64,000 nucleotides of DNA from an uncultured Bacteroidales bacterium (GTDB lineage Bacteria > Bacteroidota > Bacteroidia > Bacteroidales > UBA932). The DNA lies in assembly GCA_949295645.1 (NCBI GenBank), contig CASFLY010000130.1, positions 1 through 64,000 on the forward strand, read 5' to 3'. Each line of letters starts with the position of its first letter. The first letter of the stretch is position 1. Below are positions 42,524 to 51,253 of this stretch, piece by piece. Made by a program: the position numbers and the translations under genes. The notes below the pieces were generated by a model, which ran no database searches, was not told the DNA's origin, and saw nothing but the letters and a program-made list of their open reading frames with translations.

Positions 42524-43930
42524 ATGGCAAGACATCGCAATACGGGGACCAATACGGGATACATAATGTTCCTTTCGGTCGTGGCCGCTATCGGAGGAAT
42601 ACTTTTCGGGTACGACACGGCGGTCATTTCGGGTACGATAAGCAGCGTGACGGCGCAGTTCTCGCTGGACACCATGCAGCAGGGGTGGTATGTGGGGTGT
42701 GCCCTGATAGGCTCGATAGCCGGGGTGATAGTGGCCGGGTCGCTGAGCGACTCTGCCGGCAGGAAAAAGACGATGCTCATAGCGGCGACGCTGTTCAGCG
42801 CCTGCGCGGTGGGCTGCGCCCTGTGTGCCGACTTCGTACAGCTGGTATGTTTCAGGATCATCGGAGGGATGGGCATCGGTATCGTGTCTATCGTCGCTCC
42901 TATCTACATCTCCGAGGTGGCGACCGCCGACAAGAGGGGAACCTTAGTCTCCCTGTACCAGCTGGCGGTGACCGTCGGTTTCCTGGCGGCGTATATAGTC
43001 AATTTCTGGATACAGGATTCCGCGCAGTCCGCAACTTACGGTTCGGCTGCCCTTCACCATCTTCTTAAAGAGGAGATGTGGAGAGGGATGCTCGGCTCCA
43101 TGGTCGTGCCGGCCCTGCTGTATCTGACGGTCATATTCTTTATCCCGGAGAGTCCGAGATGGCAGATCATCAAAGGCAGGGGAGACAAGGCTGCACGCAC
43201 CCTGTCGAAAATCTATCTCAGCGAGACCGAGGCGGCAGAGCAGATGGAGCAGACCCGCAGTTCCATAGCCGGCGAAACGAAAGGGGAGTGGAAAGACCTT
43301 CTGCAGCCCGGAATCCTGAAGGCCGTCATCATAGGCTCGGCCATAGCGATACTCGGGCAGTTCATGGGCGTAAATGCGGTGCTGTACTACGGTCCGAGCA
43401 TATTCGAGCAGGCAGGCCTCTCCAGCGGCGACTCCATGTTCTCCCAGGTGCTTGTAGGTGCCGTGAACATGTTCACCACCGTGATAGCGGTGTTCATCAT
43501 CGACCGTGTGGGCCGCAAGCAGCTTGTGTACTGGGGCGTTTCGGGAATGATACTGTCCCTGATTATGATAGGGCTTTATTTCCTTTGCGGCCCGGCCTGG
43601 GGCCTGGGGAACGGTTTCCTGCTGGCGTTTTTCCTGTTCTATGTCTTCTGCTGCGCCATTTCCATCAGCGCCGTGGTGTTCGTGCTGCTTTCGGAAATGT
43701 ATCCGAACAGTGTCCGGGGACGGGCAATGTCGGTGGCCGGACTGGCCCTCTGGGCAGGCACATACATCATAGGTCAGCTGACGCCGTGGCTGTTGGAAAA
43801 CCTGTCTCCTGCGGGCACGTTCTTCCTCTTCGCTGCCATGTGCGTGCCTTATATGCTGATAATGTGGAAGGCCGTGCCGGAAACTACGGGAAAAACACTG
43901 GAGGAAATAGAGGCATATTGGAAAAAATAG
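42524..43930 (+). CDS. MFS sugar porter (XylE/GLUT-like)
   Basis: A 468-residue inner-membrane transporter with twelve predicted helices. Sugar-porter signatures are GYDTAVISGT in helix 1, DSAGRKKTM between helices 2 and 3, PESPRW in the central loop, DRVGRKQL after helix 8, SEMYPNSVRGRAMS, and PETTGKTLEEIE at the C-terminus. Such proteins take up monosaccharides with protons. The start at 42524 follows the DUF4434 stop by one base, so the two are translationally coupled. It would carry the final sugar of the PUL1/PUL2 system into the cytosol, where the epimerase acts (inference). Confidence 0.93.
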   Translation: MARHRNTGTNTGYIMFLSVVAAIGGILFGYDTAVISGTISSVTAQFSLDTMQQGWYVGCALIGSIAGVIVAGSLSDSAGRKKTMLIAATLFSACAVGCALCADFVQLVCFRIIGGMGIGIVSIVAPIYISEVATADKRGTLVSLYQLAVTVGFLAAYIVNFWIQDSAQSATYGSAALHHLLKEEMWRGMLGSMVVPALLYLTVIFFIPESPRWQIIKGRGDKAARTLSKIYLSETEAAEQMEQTRSSIAGETKGEWKDLLQPGILKAVIIGSAIAILGQFMGVNAVLYYGPSIFEQAGLSSGDSMFSQVLVGAVNMFTTVIAVFIIDRVGRKQLVYWGVSGMILSLIMIGLYFLCGPAWGLGNGFLLAFFLFYVFCCAISISAVVFVLLSEMYPNSVRGRAMSVAGLALWAGTYIIGQLTPWLLENLSPAGTFFLFAAMCVPYMLIMWKAVPETTGKTLEEIEAYWKK

Positions 43931-43932
43931 CG

Positions 43933-43940
43933 TAAATTTG
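43933..43940 (+). promoter_or_regulatory. Promoter -7 element of the ROK gene
   Basis: TAAATTTG matches TAnnTTTG, 41 bases before the ROK start. It suggests the regulator can be expressed apart from the transporter operon. Confidence 0.5.
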
Positions 43941-43980
43941 TTGTCGTAAAACAAAAAGGCCTGGGAGCGACGGAAACCTG

Positions 43981-45180
43981 ATGAAAGATTTTTTGAACAA
44001 CAACGACGGCAGGAACAATTCCCTCAAGAAGAAAATACTCGGATTGTGCGTGACGGACGGGGATTTCAGCATCGCCGGGCTCAGCAACGGGCTCAATGCA
44101 AGCATACCTACCGTCACCAAGCTTCTGAGTGAACTGATGGAGGAGGGCTTCATCGAGGACCTCGGAAAGCAGGGGACTTCCGGAGGGCGCAAGCCGAACA
44201 TCTACGGACTCTGCGCCTCGGCCGGCTATCTGGTCGGGGTGGACATAGGGACGCAGGACGTAAGCGTGGCCGTCACGGATTTCAAGGGGAACGTCATCGC
44301 TTACAGGGAGAACCTGAATGTGACGCTGGAGAGTACCGAGGCCTCGTTCAGGAAGATGTGCGACGCACTTCTCGGATATATTTCCACTTTGAACATAGAC
44401 CGCGACAGGATTCTGGCCTACGGGATAAACCTCACGGGCAGGGTGAACTGCGAGACGGGCTTCAGCTTTTCCTATTTCATCGGAGAGGATCGCCCTCTTA
44501 CGGCCTATCTGGAGGAAATGCTCGGCAAGACGGTCTTCATCGACAACGATTCCAGGGCCATGGCTTACGGAGAGTATATCTGCGGAGTGGGCAACGGGGA
44601 GAAGAACATGCTGTTCATAAATCTCAGCTGGGGTCTCGGGATGGGGATGGTCCTCGACGGGAAGCTCTCTTACGGCAAGTCCGGGTATTCCGGGGAAATA
44701 GGCCATTTCCCGTACAAGGACAACGACATAATGTGCCGTTGCGGAAAAATAGGCTGCCTCGAGACCGTGGCTTCGGGCTCGGCCATATACAGGTTCTTCA
44801 TGGACAGGCTCGAAAGCGGCAGGGCTTCCGTCCTGAAGCCGAAATTCGACAGGAAAGAGGAAATATCGCTGGATGAGATAGTCGATGCCTTGAAAGAGGA
44901 GGACGTCCTGGCCATAGAGGCAGTGGAGGCGACGGGCAGGGAACTCGGCCGGGCTATAGCCGGCCTGATCAACATCTTCAATCCTGAGCTTGTGGTCATC
45001 GGAGGCCGTCTTGCCGTGGCGAAAGACTATCTTATGCTGCCTATTATGGGGGCCATAAACAAATATTCCCTTATCGTGGTAAGCAAGGACACCGCCGTGA
45101 AGTTCTCGAAACTCGGCACGGAAGGTGGGGCTCTCGGGGCCTGCATGCTTTCCCGCAGCAAACTCATCGGTCTGATCTGA
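43981..45180 (+). CDS. ROK-family transcriptional regulator
   Basis: A 399-residue protein with an N-terminal winged helix (about 15-65: FSIAGLSNGLNASIPTVTKLLSELMEEGFIE) and a ROK sugar-binding domain. The latter shows VGVDIGTQDVSVAVTD (phosphate loop), DNDSRAMAYGEY, GEIGHFPY and the zinc motif CRCGKIGCLET. With the DNA-binding domain it is a NagC/Mlc-like regulator rather than a plain kinase, and probably a repressor released by a sugar. It is the only regulator near PUL1 and PUL2, which lack a sensor kinase or ECF sigma/anti-sigma pair, so it is the best candidate to control them. Confidence 0.92.
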   Translation: MKDFLNNNDGRNNSLKKKILGLCVTDGDFSIAGLSNGLNASIPTVTKLLSELMEEGFIEDLGKQGTSGGRKPNIYGLCASAGYLVGVDIGTQDVSVAVTDFKGNVIAYRENLNVTLESTEASFRKMCDALLGYISTLNIDRDRILAYGINLTGRVNCETGFSFSYFIGEDRPLTAYLEEMLGKTVFIDNDSRAMAYGEYICGVGNGEKNMLFINLSWGLGMGMVLDGKLSYGKSGYSGEIGHFPYKDNDIMCRCGKIGCLETVASGSAIYRFFMDRLESGRASVLKPKFDRKEEISLDEIVDALKEEDVLAIEAVEATGRELGRAIAGLINIFNPELVVIGGRLAVAKDYLMLPIMGAINKYSLIVVSKDTAVKFSKLGTEGGALGACMLSRSKLIGLI

Positions 45181-45257
45181 CGTCAACGGGGCGGACGTCC
45201 CGGAGATAATATATTGTCGGAATTTCACATTTTATGCGTGAAGTTCCGACTTTTGCA

Positions 45258-45265
45258 TAAATTTG
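45258..45265 (+). promoter_or_regulatory. Promoter -7 element of the activase gene
   Basis: TAAATTTG matches TAnnTTTG and lies 15 bases before the start at 45280, leaving only a very short leader. This rules out the upstream in-frame ATG at 45214. Confidence 0.5.
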
Positions 45266-45279
45266 CACCTTGTTCCGAT

Positions 45280-48200
45280 ATGCCGATGATGTACTGTTTA
45301 GGGATAGACATAGGTTCCACGACTATGAAGGCCGCCCTCACCGATGACGGGGGGAATGTCCTGTTTGCCGACTACAGAAGGCACAACACCGACATTGTCG
45401 CGACAGCGTCCGCCATGCTTTCCGACCTGGAAAAAAGGGCCGGGGACGCGGAGGCGGCTGTGGCGCTGACAGGCTCGGTGGGAATGGGCTATGCCGAAAG
45501 CCTCGGCCTGGAATTCGTGCAGGAAGTGATCTGCGCATCGGAAGCCGTAAGGGAAAAATATCCGGAAGTGAAGACCCTTGTCGACATCGGAGGGGAAGAC
45601 AGCAAGATGATCTTCTTCGAGGAAGGCAGGGTGCCCGACATCAGGATGAACGGGAACTGTGCCGGAGGGACCGGGGCCTTCATAGACCAGACGGCCTCCC
45701 TGATAGGGGCCGATCCTTCGGACATCGGTGCCCTGGCCCGGGAAGCGTCCGGGGTCCATCCTATCGCATCGCGCTGCGGCGTTTTCGCCAAGACCGACAT
45801 ACAGAACCTGCTCAGCAGGAACGTGGGCAGGGCCGACATAGCGGCCTCTGTTCTCGACTCGGTGTCGCGCCAGGTGGTCACATCCTTAGCCAGGGGCACC
45901 GACATAAAGCCGAAAGTCTTTCTCTGCGGCGGCCCGTTCGCATTCATTCCCGAACTTCGCGAATATATGATGAAGGCCCTCGGCCTTCCCGTGAGCGAGT
46001 GCATCGTGCCGGAAAACGCCCAGTTCATCCCGGCCACGGGTGCGGCACTGTATGCCCGCAGGCAGGGCGGTGCGCCTGTCCGGCTGTCGGAACTCAGGAA
46101 AAAGTTCGAAAACTACAGGCCCGATGCCGGAGCGGTTTCCGGCAGGCTGGCCCCGCTTTTCGGCAGCCGGGCCGAATACGACGAGTGGCTTGCCTCGGGA
46201 ACCTTGTACCGGACTCCCAAGGCGGAGCCTGACTGCTCCAGGCCGGGCCTGTACTGGCTCGGGGTGGATTCCGGCAGCACCACGACAAAGGTCGTGCTTG
46301 TCGATGCCGGCGGGGCCATAGTGCATACCGACTACCTGAAGAACAGCGGGGACAGTTTCGGAACCTTCATCGGAAGCATGCGAAGGTTCATGTCTTCTGT
46401 CCCGCATCCTGAAAACATACGGATAGTCTCTTCCAGCGTCACAGGCTATGGCGAGAACATGCTCCGGGGCACTACGGGGATCGAGCACGGCATCGTTGAG
46501 ACCATGGCGCATTTCATGGCTGCCCGGGAGGTGTCTCCCGACGTGACATTCGTCCTGGACATCGGAGGCCAGGACATGAAGGCCATTTTCTGCGAAAACG
46601 GAAGCATACACCGGATGGAGCTGAACGAGGCCTGCTCATCGGGCTGCGGGTCGTTTTTAGAGAGTTTCGCGGACAGTCTCGGCTACAGCATAGGACAGTT
46701 CGCGGAGATGGCCTGTTTTGCCGGGAACCCCTGCGACCTCGGCTCGCGCTGTACCGTATTCATGAATTCGCGTGTGAAACAGGCGATGCGCGAAGGCGCC
46801 CTGCCGGAAGACATCGCTGCCGGGTTCAGTTACTCCGTGGTCAGGAACTGCCTTTTCAAGGTCCTGAAACTTGCCGATACGGCCGAACTCGGAAGGAATA
46901 TCGTCGTCCAGGGCGGAACGTTCCGCAACCATTCTATCATAAGGGCCCTTGAGAAAAGCCTCGGCTGCCGCGTCTCGTTTTCGGACATCCCGGAACTGAT
47001 GGGGGCCTACGGGTGTGCACTGTACGCAAGGCGGAAGTCTCCCGTGGTTTCTGACAGGTCCCTCACACTCGACGACTTCATCCGGGACAGCGCTTACACG
47101 TCCTCGACAGTGGTCTGCCCGGGATGCAACAACAGCTGCAAGGTTCTCGAGATGACGTTCCGCAGCGGAAAGAAATATTATTCCGGAAACAACTGCGAAA
47201 AGGTGTTCGGCAACGATGTGGAAAAGGCCGCCCGGAAAGGGGTGAATATGTTTGCCGAGAAGTACCGGATGCTGTTCGGCAGGACTCTTTGCAAAGACGG
47301 CAGACGCCTGAGAATCGGCATCCCGCGGGGACTCGGGATATATGAAGACTACCCGTTCTGGCACACCCTGCTGACACACTGCGGTTTCGAACCCGTGCTT
47401 TCGTCTCCTTCAAGCAACGGACTGTACGACAAGGGAATACGTTTTACGATGTCGGACAATATCTGTTTTCCGGCAAAACTGATGCACGGGCATATCCTCG
47501 ACCTGGTCGGGAAAAGGGTGGACAGGATATTCTATCCTTATGTGGTCTTCGAGCGCAAGGAAGACGAAAAATCCCGCAACAGCTATAACTGCCCGGTGGT
47601 TTCCGGCTATTCGGACGTCCTGAAAAGCTCCATGGGGGCTGCCATAGGCCGGGGGATCCCGTTCGACGCCCCTGTCCTTTCCTTTGCGGACAGGCAGCTG
47701 ATGTACGCTTCCTGTATCGAATATCTCGGCTCTCTCGGCGTGGATGCCGCCACGGCCCGTGCGGCGGTGGATGAGGCGGACGAGGCCCAGAAAGCTTTCT
47801 CGGCGGCATTGACGGAGAGGGCGGAAGCCGTTCTGGAAAACGCCGTGAAGGAAAACAGGATGGTCATCCTCCTTGCCTGCAGGCCTTATCACATCGATCC
47901 GCTGGTCGAGCACAGGATATCGGAGGCGATAGCGGATATGGGAATAGACGTCATTACCGTGGATGCGGCCGCCCGCTCCGGAAGCGGCGTGTTCGGAAAC
48001 ATCAATGCAGTCAGCCAGTGGGCCTGGCCGAACCGCGTTTTCAAGTCTGCCTGGTTCGTGGGCGAGCATCCGTATCCGAAGCTCCATTTCGTGGAACTGA
48101 CTTCTTTCGGCTGCGGCCCGGATGCCTTTATTCTCGACGAAGTGGCTTCTGTCCTGCGGCGTCACGGAAAGAATCTGACGGCATTGAAGATAGACGACGT

Positions 48201-49599
48201 GAACAATATCGGTTCCCTGAAACTCAGGATAAGGTCGCTTGTGGAAAGTGCCATGCTGAAGGAACCTCCGGCCGGGACGGCGGAAAGCTACAAATGCTCC
48301 GCAAAAGACGGTTCCGGGGCAGAAAGAGGCATTGCACCGGAACGCAGTGCAGGTGCTCCCGTAAGGACGAAGCCGTTCGGGGTAGAAGACCGTCGCCGCA
48401 CCATCGTGATCCCTTATTTTGCCGAAGGCTATTCCGAGTTCATCGCCCCCGTGTTCAGGCTTATGGGCTATAAGGCGATGGTCCTTCCTCCGGGTACGCA
48501 GGCCGATGTAGACACGGGGCTGAAATTCGCGAACAACGACATCTGTTATCCGGCTACGATCGTGGTGGGGTCCATCATCAATTTCCTGAGGAGCGGACAG
48601 CTGCCGAGGGAGGAGACGGCCGTGATTATGTACCAGACCGGAGGGCAGTGCCGGGCCACGAATTATTTCGCCCTTATCCAGAATGCGATGGTGGCCGAGG
48701 GGTTTGCGGACGTGCCGGTGATTTCAGTGTCGAAGAGCGCGGCCCTGCTTGACAACCAGCCCGGTTTTTCCATCGACTGGAAAAAATATGCGAAAATCAT
48801 AGTGCATACGGTCCTTTTTGCCGACTGCCTGTCGAAACTGTATCATTCGGCAGTCGTCAGGGAGAAGTCAGCAGGACTTGCAGGCAGCCTGCGTGACAGG
48901 TACACGGCACTGGCGGGACAGCGTATCCTTGCGGGAGACAGCAAGGGGCTGAAGAAGCTGATCCGTCAGGCTGCGGAGGAGTTCGCCGCTTCGATAAGGC
49001 CTGACGTGAATGCGCCCAAGATAGGGGTGGTCGGCGAGATATATGTGAAATACAACGGTTTCAGCAACAGGAACGTGGTAAAGTGGCTGAATGCCCATGG
49101 CGTAGAGGCGGTGGCCCCGTGCATCCTGAACTTTTTCCTTACGGCATTCGCAAACCGGCATGTGAACAGGGAAAAGCACATCAGACGGCAGCAGACTCCT
49201 CTCTGGGTCACGGACTTTTTCTACCGCTGGATAATGCACTATGCCGTCGATTTCGACAGGGCCTGCTCGGTGTACCCTTATTATCACAGGTTTTCGGACA
49301 TATTTCGGGATGCCGAGAAGGCGTCGAGGATAGTGAATCTGGCGGGCGATTTCGGGGAAGGGTGGTTCCTTCCTGCGGAGATTTCGAACCTGGCCGAGGA
49401 CGGGGTTATGAACGTGATCAGCCTCCAACCGTTCGGATGTATAGCCAACCATATCATTTCCAAGGGAATAGAAAAGAGGGTGAAGCAGCTTTATCCGGGT
49501 ATGAACCTGCTCTTCCTGGATTTTGACAGCAACACCTCCGAAGCGAATGTGCATAACAGGCTGCATTTTATGGTGGAAAATGCCAAAAGCGGTGAATAG
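45280..49599 (+). CDS. Giant acyl-CoA dehydratase activase (fused BcrAD/BadFG, DUF2229 and HGD-D-like domains)
   Basis: A 1439-residue cytosolic protein related to the ATP-driven activators of 2-hydroxyacyl-CoA dehydratases. Two ASKHA ATPase modules occur in tandem: LGIDIGSTTMKAAL, DIGGEDSKMI and NCAGGTGAF in the first (about 5-260); LGVDSGSTTTKVVL, DIGGQDMKAI and ACSSGCGSF in the second (about 325-590). VVCPGCNNSC near 613 offers cysteines for an iron-sulfur cluster. A DUF2229 region starts near 677 (RLRIGIPRGLGIYEDYPFW). An HGD-D-like region starts near 1040 (RTIVIPYFAEGYSEF). This single-chain form is known in Bacteroidota and Clostridia but its acceptor substrate is not. No partner dehydratase gene is adjacent. 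Confidence 0.9.
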   Translation: MPMMYCLGIDIGSTTMKAALTDDGGNVLFADYRRHNTDIVATASAMLSDLEKRAGDAEAAVALTGSVGMGYAESLGLEFVQEVICASEAVREKYPEVKTLVDIGGEDSKMIFFEEGRVPDIRMNGNCAGGTGAFIDQTASLIGADPSDIGALAREASGVHPIASRCGVFAKTDIQNLLSRNVGRADIAASVLDSVSRQVVTSLARGTDIKPKVFLCGGPFAFIPELREYMMKALGLPVSECIVPENAQFIPATGAALYARRQGGAPVRLSELRKKFENYRPDAGAVSGRLAPLFGSRAEYDEWLASGTLYRTPKAEPDCSRPGLYWLGVDSGSTTTKVVLVDAGGAIVHTDYLKNSGDSFGTFIGSMRRFMSSVPHPENIRIVSSSVTGYGENMLRGTTGIEHGIVETMAHFMAAREVSPDVTFVLDIGGQDMKAIFCENGSIHRMELNEACSSGCGSFLESFADSLGYSIGQFAEMACFAGNPCDLGSRCTVFMNSRVKQAMREGALPEDIAAGFSYSVVRNCLFKVLKLADTAELGRNIVVQGGTFRNHSIIRALEKSLGCRVSFSDIPELMGAYGCALYARRKSPVVSDRSLTLDDFIRDSAYTSSTVVCPGCNNSCKVLEMTFRSGKKYYSGNNCEKVFGNDVEKAARKGVNMFAEKYRMLFGRTLCKDGRRLRIGIPRGLGIYEDYPFWHTLLTHCGFEPVLSSPSSNGLYDKGIRFTMSDNICFPAKLMHGHILDLVGKRVDRIFYPYVVFERKEDEKSRNSYNCPVVSGYSDVLKSSMGAAIGRGIPFDAPVLSFADRQLMYASCIEYLGSLGVDAATARAAVDEADEAQKAFSAALTERAEAVLENAVKENRMVILLACRPYHIDPLVEHRISEAIADMGIDVITVDAAARSGSGVFGNINAVSQWAWPNRVFKSAWFVGEHPYPKLHFVELTSFGCGPDAFILDEVASVLRRHGKNLTALKIDDVNNIGSLKLRIRSLVESAMLKEPPAGTAESYKCSAKDGSGAERGIAPERSAGAPVRTKPFGVEDRRRTIVIPYFAEGYSEFIAPVFRLMGYKAMVLPPGTQADVDTGLKFANNDICYPATIVVGSIINFLRSGQLPREETAVIMYQTGGQCRATNYFALIQNAMVAEGFADVPVISVSKSAALLDNQPGFSIDWKKYAKIIVHTVLFADCLSKLYHSAVVREKSAGLAGSLRDRYTALAGQRILAGDSKGLKKLIRQAAEEFAASIRPDVNAPKIGVVGEIYVKYNGFSNRNVVKWLNAHGVEAVAPCILNFFLTAFANRHVNREKHIRRQQTPLWVTDFFYRWIMHYAVDFDRACSVYPYYHRFSDIFRDAEKASRIVNLAGDFGEGWFLPAEISNLAEDGVMNVISLQPFGCIANHIISKGIEKRVKQLYPGMNLLFLDFDSNTSEANVHNRLHFMVENAKSGE

Positions 49600-49600
49600 T

Positions 49601-49721
49601 GTCATGTCGAGCGGCCCCCACGCTGGTCATGTCGAGCGATCCCCACGCTGTCATGTCGAGCGATCCCCACGCTGTCATGTCGAGCGATCCCCACGCTGTC
49701 ATGTCGAGCGACCTCCATGCT
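49601..49721 (+). repeat. Tandem array of five 24/25-base repeats
   Basis: Five head-to-tail units start at 49601, 49626, 49650, 49674 and 49698. Each begins GTCATGTCGAGCG and ends near CCCCACGCT; units 2-4 are identical. There are no unique spacers, so it is not CRISPR. The array leads directly into the palindromic element at 49722. A matching array in opposite orientation is at 53935-54006. Confidence 0.9.
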
Positions 49722-49813
49722 GTCATGTCGAGCGTAGTCGAGACATCTGCCCATCATACAAGGAGCAAAAAAGCAGATCTCTCGACTCCGCCTGCAGCTC
49801 CGCTCGAGATGAC
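49722..49813 (+). repeat. Palindromic repeat element, copy A
   Basis: The left arm begins GTCATGTCGAGCG and ends AGTCGAGACATCTG. The right arm, read inward from 49813, begins GTCATCTCGAGCGGAGC and ends GTCGAGAGATCTG. The arms pair apart from a 12-base insertion in the right arm, around a variable 24-base centre. It lies between the activase and M23 genes. Confidence 0.85.
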
Positions 49814-49846
49814 AATATGACGGAAACGGTAAGAAGAATTTGAAAA

Positions 49847-51124
49847 ATGGATAAGATGATGAAATACAAGAGATTAGTAATCGTGATGGCAGCTGTGGCA
49901 TCAGTGACGGTGTTCGCCGGATGCCGGCAGGATGGTGCAGGGGAAAGGGCGCATGAGGGGAAGGAATCCGTGGCGGAGACCGCGGACGGAGGGTTGTGGG
50001 GCTTTGCGGCCGACAGCCTCGAAATGGAGGAAAGCAGGGTGCGCAGGGGCGATTTCTTCTCTACGATACTGATACGCAACGGGCTGACTGCCCAGGAAGC
50101 CTACAATCTTTCGGAAGCCGTCGACAGCGCTTTCGACGTGAGGTCCATAAGGGTGGGGAATACCTACAGGACGTGGACGGCGCCGTCGGGGCAGCTGGAG
50201 TATCTGGCATACGATATCGACAGGATAAGGAGCGTGGTGTTCGGATGCAGGCCTCCTTACGGGGTCTTCTATACGGAGAAGCCGGTGCTGACGGAAACGA
50301 AGTCGGTGGACGTCACCATAGAGTCGTCGCTGTGGAACGACATGACAGCGGCCGGGGCCCCGGCCCTGCTGATTCTGACCCTTTCGGACATATATGCCTG
50401 GACTGTAGACTTTTTCGGACTGCAGAAAGGGGACAGGTTCAGTGTCATCTATGACGAAAAGACCTGCGACGGGGAGGTGATCGCAGTGGATACCGTACGT
50501 TACGCCCTGTTCTCGAGCAGGGGAGAGTCGTGGCCGGCCATAATGTTCGACCAGCACGACGGAGGGAATATCTACTGGAACGAGAAAGGGGAGAGTATGA
50601 GGAAGGCTTTCCTGAAAGCGCCTCTGCACTATTCGAGGATAAGCTCCGGATTCAGCTATGCCAGAAGGCATCCTATCACGCGGAAGGTCCAGCCGCACAC
50701 CGGTGTGGACTATGCCGCCCCGGCAGGAACCCCGGTGGTGACGATCGGTGACGGAGTGGTGACGAGCGCTAAAAACGAGGGTGCCGGCGGCAATGTCATC
50801 AGGATCCGGCACAATTCGGTCTATTCCACAGCCTATCTGCATCTGTCGAAATACGCTTCCGGCATCAGGGCCGGCAGGCGCGTGAAGCAGGGCGAGGTCA
50901 TCGGTTATGTCGGCTCTACGGGCCGCAGCACCGGGCCGCACCTCGACTTCCGTGTCTGGAAAAACGGTACTCCGATCAACCCTCTCAAGATGGAATCCCC
51001 TCCGGCCGAGCCTTTGAAAAAGGAAAACGCCGAGGCATTCAGGGCAGTGGCGGAAAAATACCATACCCGCATCCTCCGCTGCGAGGCATCGGGTATGGTA
51101 GAGGAAATCCTGGAACATCTGTAG
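49847..51124 (+). CDS. M23-family peptidoglycan endopeptidase lipoprotein
   Basis: A 425-residue lipoprotein (VTVFAGCRQD, Cys26). Residues 60-250 form an N-terminal region with a LysM/OapA-like start (FSTILIRNGLTAQEAYNLSEAV). The C-terminal metalloprotease (about 265-385) has the lysostaphin-fold zinc residues in QPHTGVDYAAPAGTP, AYLHLSKYA and GPHLDFRVW. It should cleave peptide cross-links in peptidoglycan or act as an amidase activator. All metal ligands are present, so it is probably active. It lies between two copies of the palindromic repeat and shows no link to the galactan locus behind it. Confidence 0.92.
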   Translation: MDKMMKYKRLVIVMAAVASVTVFAGCRQDGAGERAHEGKESVAETADGGLWGFAADSLEMEESRVRRGDFFSTILIRNGLTAQEAYNLSEAVDSAFDVRSIRVGNTYRTWTAPSGQLEYLAYDIDRIRSVVFGCRPPYGVFYTEKPVLTETKSVDVTIESSLWNDMTAAGAPALLILTLSDIYAWTVDFFGLQKGDRFSVIYDEKTCDGEVIAVDTVRYALFSSRGESWPAIMFDQHDGGNIYWNEKGESMRKAFLKAPLHYSRISSGFSYARRHPITRKVQPHTGVDYAAPAGTPVVTIGDGVVTSAKNEGAGGNVIRIRHNSVYSTAYLHLSKYASGIRAGRRVKQGEVIGYVGSTGRSTGPHLDFRVWKNGTPINPLKMESPPAEPLKKENAEAFRAVAEKYHTRILRCEASGMVEEILEHL

Positions 51125-51151
51125 TCCCCTCTCGGCAATTCCCTTTCTCCG

Positions 51152-51232
51152 GTCATTTCGACCAATGTCATCTCGACCGGAGCCGCCGCATTGTCATCTC
51201 GAGCGGAGCCGCAGGCGGAGTCGAGAGATCTG
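51152..51232 (+). repeat. Palindromic repeat element, copy B (single arm with degenerate units)
   Basis: Two degraded units (starting 51152 and 51167) and one complete 40-base arm (51193-51232). The complete arm matches the right arms of copies A and C at 39 of 40 positions each. It lies between the convergent M23 and GH2 genes. Confidence 0.85.
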
Positions 51233-51253
51233 TTCCATTACTTCGGAGCGGTG

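Noticed and set aside
15933..45180. Sialic-acid (nan) catabolic locus
   Set aside because: The epimerase, sugar porter and ROK regulator recall nan loci, but no sialidase, neuraminate lyase or sialate esterase is present.
43849..45228. 459-codon minus-strand reading frame opposite the ROK regulator
   Set aside because: It overlaps a ROK gene with intact HTH and zinc motifs and has no domain of its own.
49601..49721. Possible CRISPR array
   Set aside because: Units are contiguous with no unique spacers, are only 24 bases, and no cas gene is in the window.
49523..49843. Reading frames through the tandem repeats that translate to repeated CHVERSP or MSSDPHAV peptides
   Set aside because: They are translations of the 24-base repeat and palindromic element, with no signal, promoter or family resemblance. 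Such peptides are a known artefact of these repeats.
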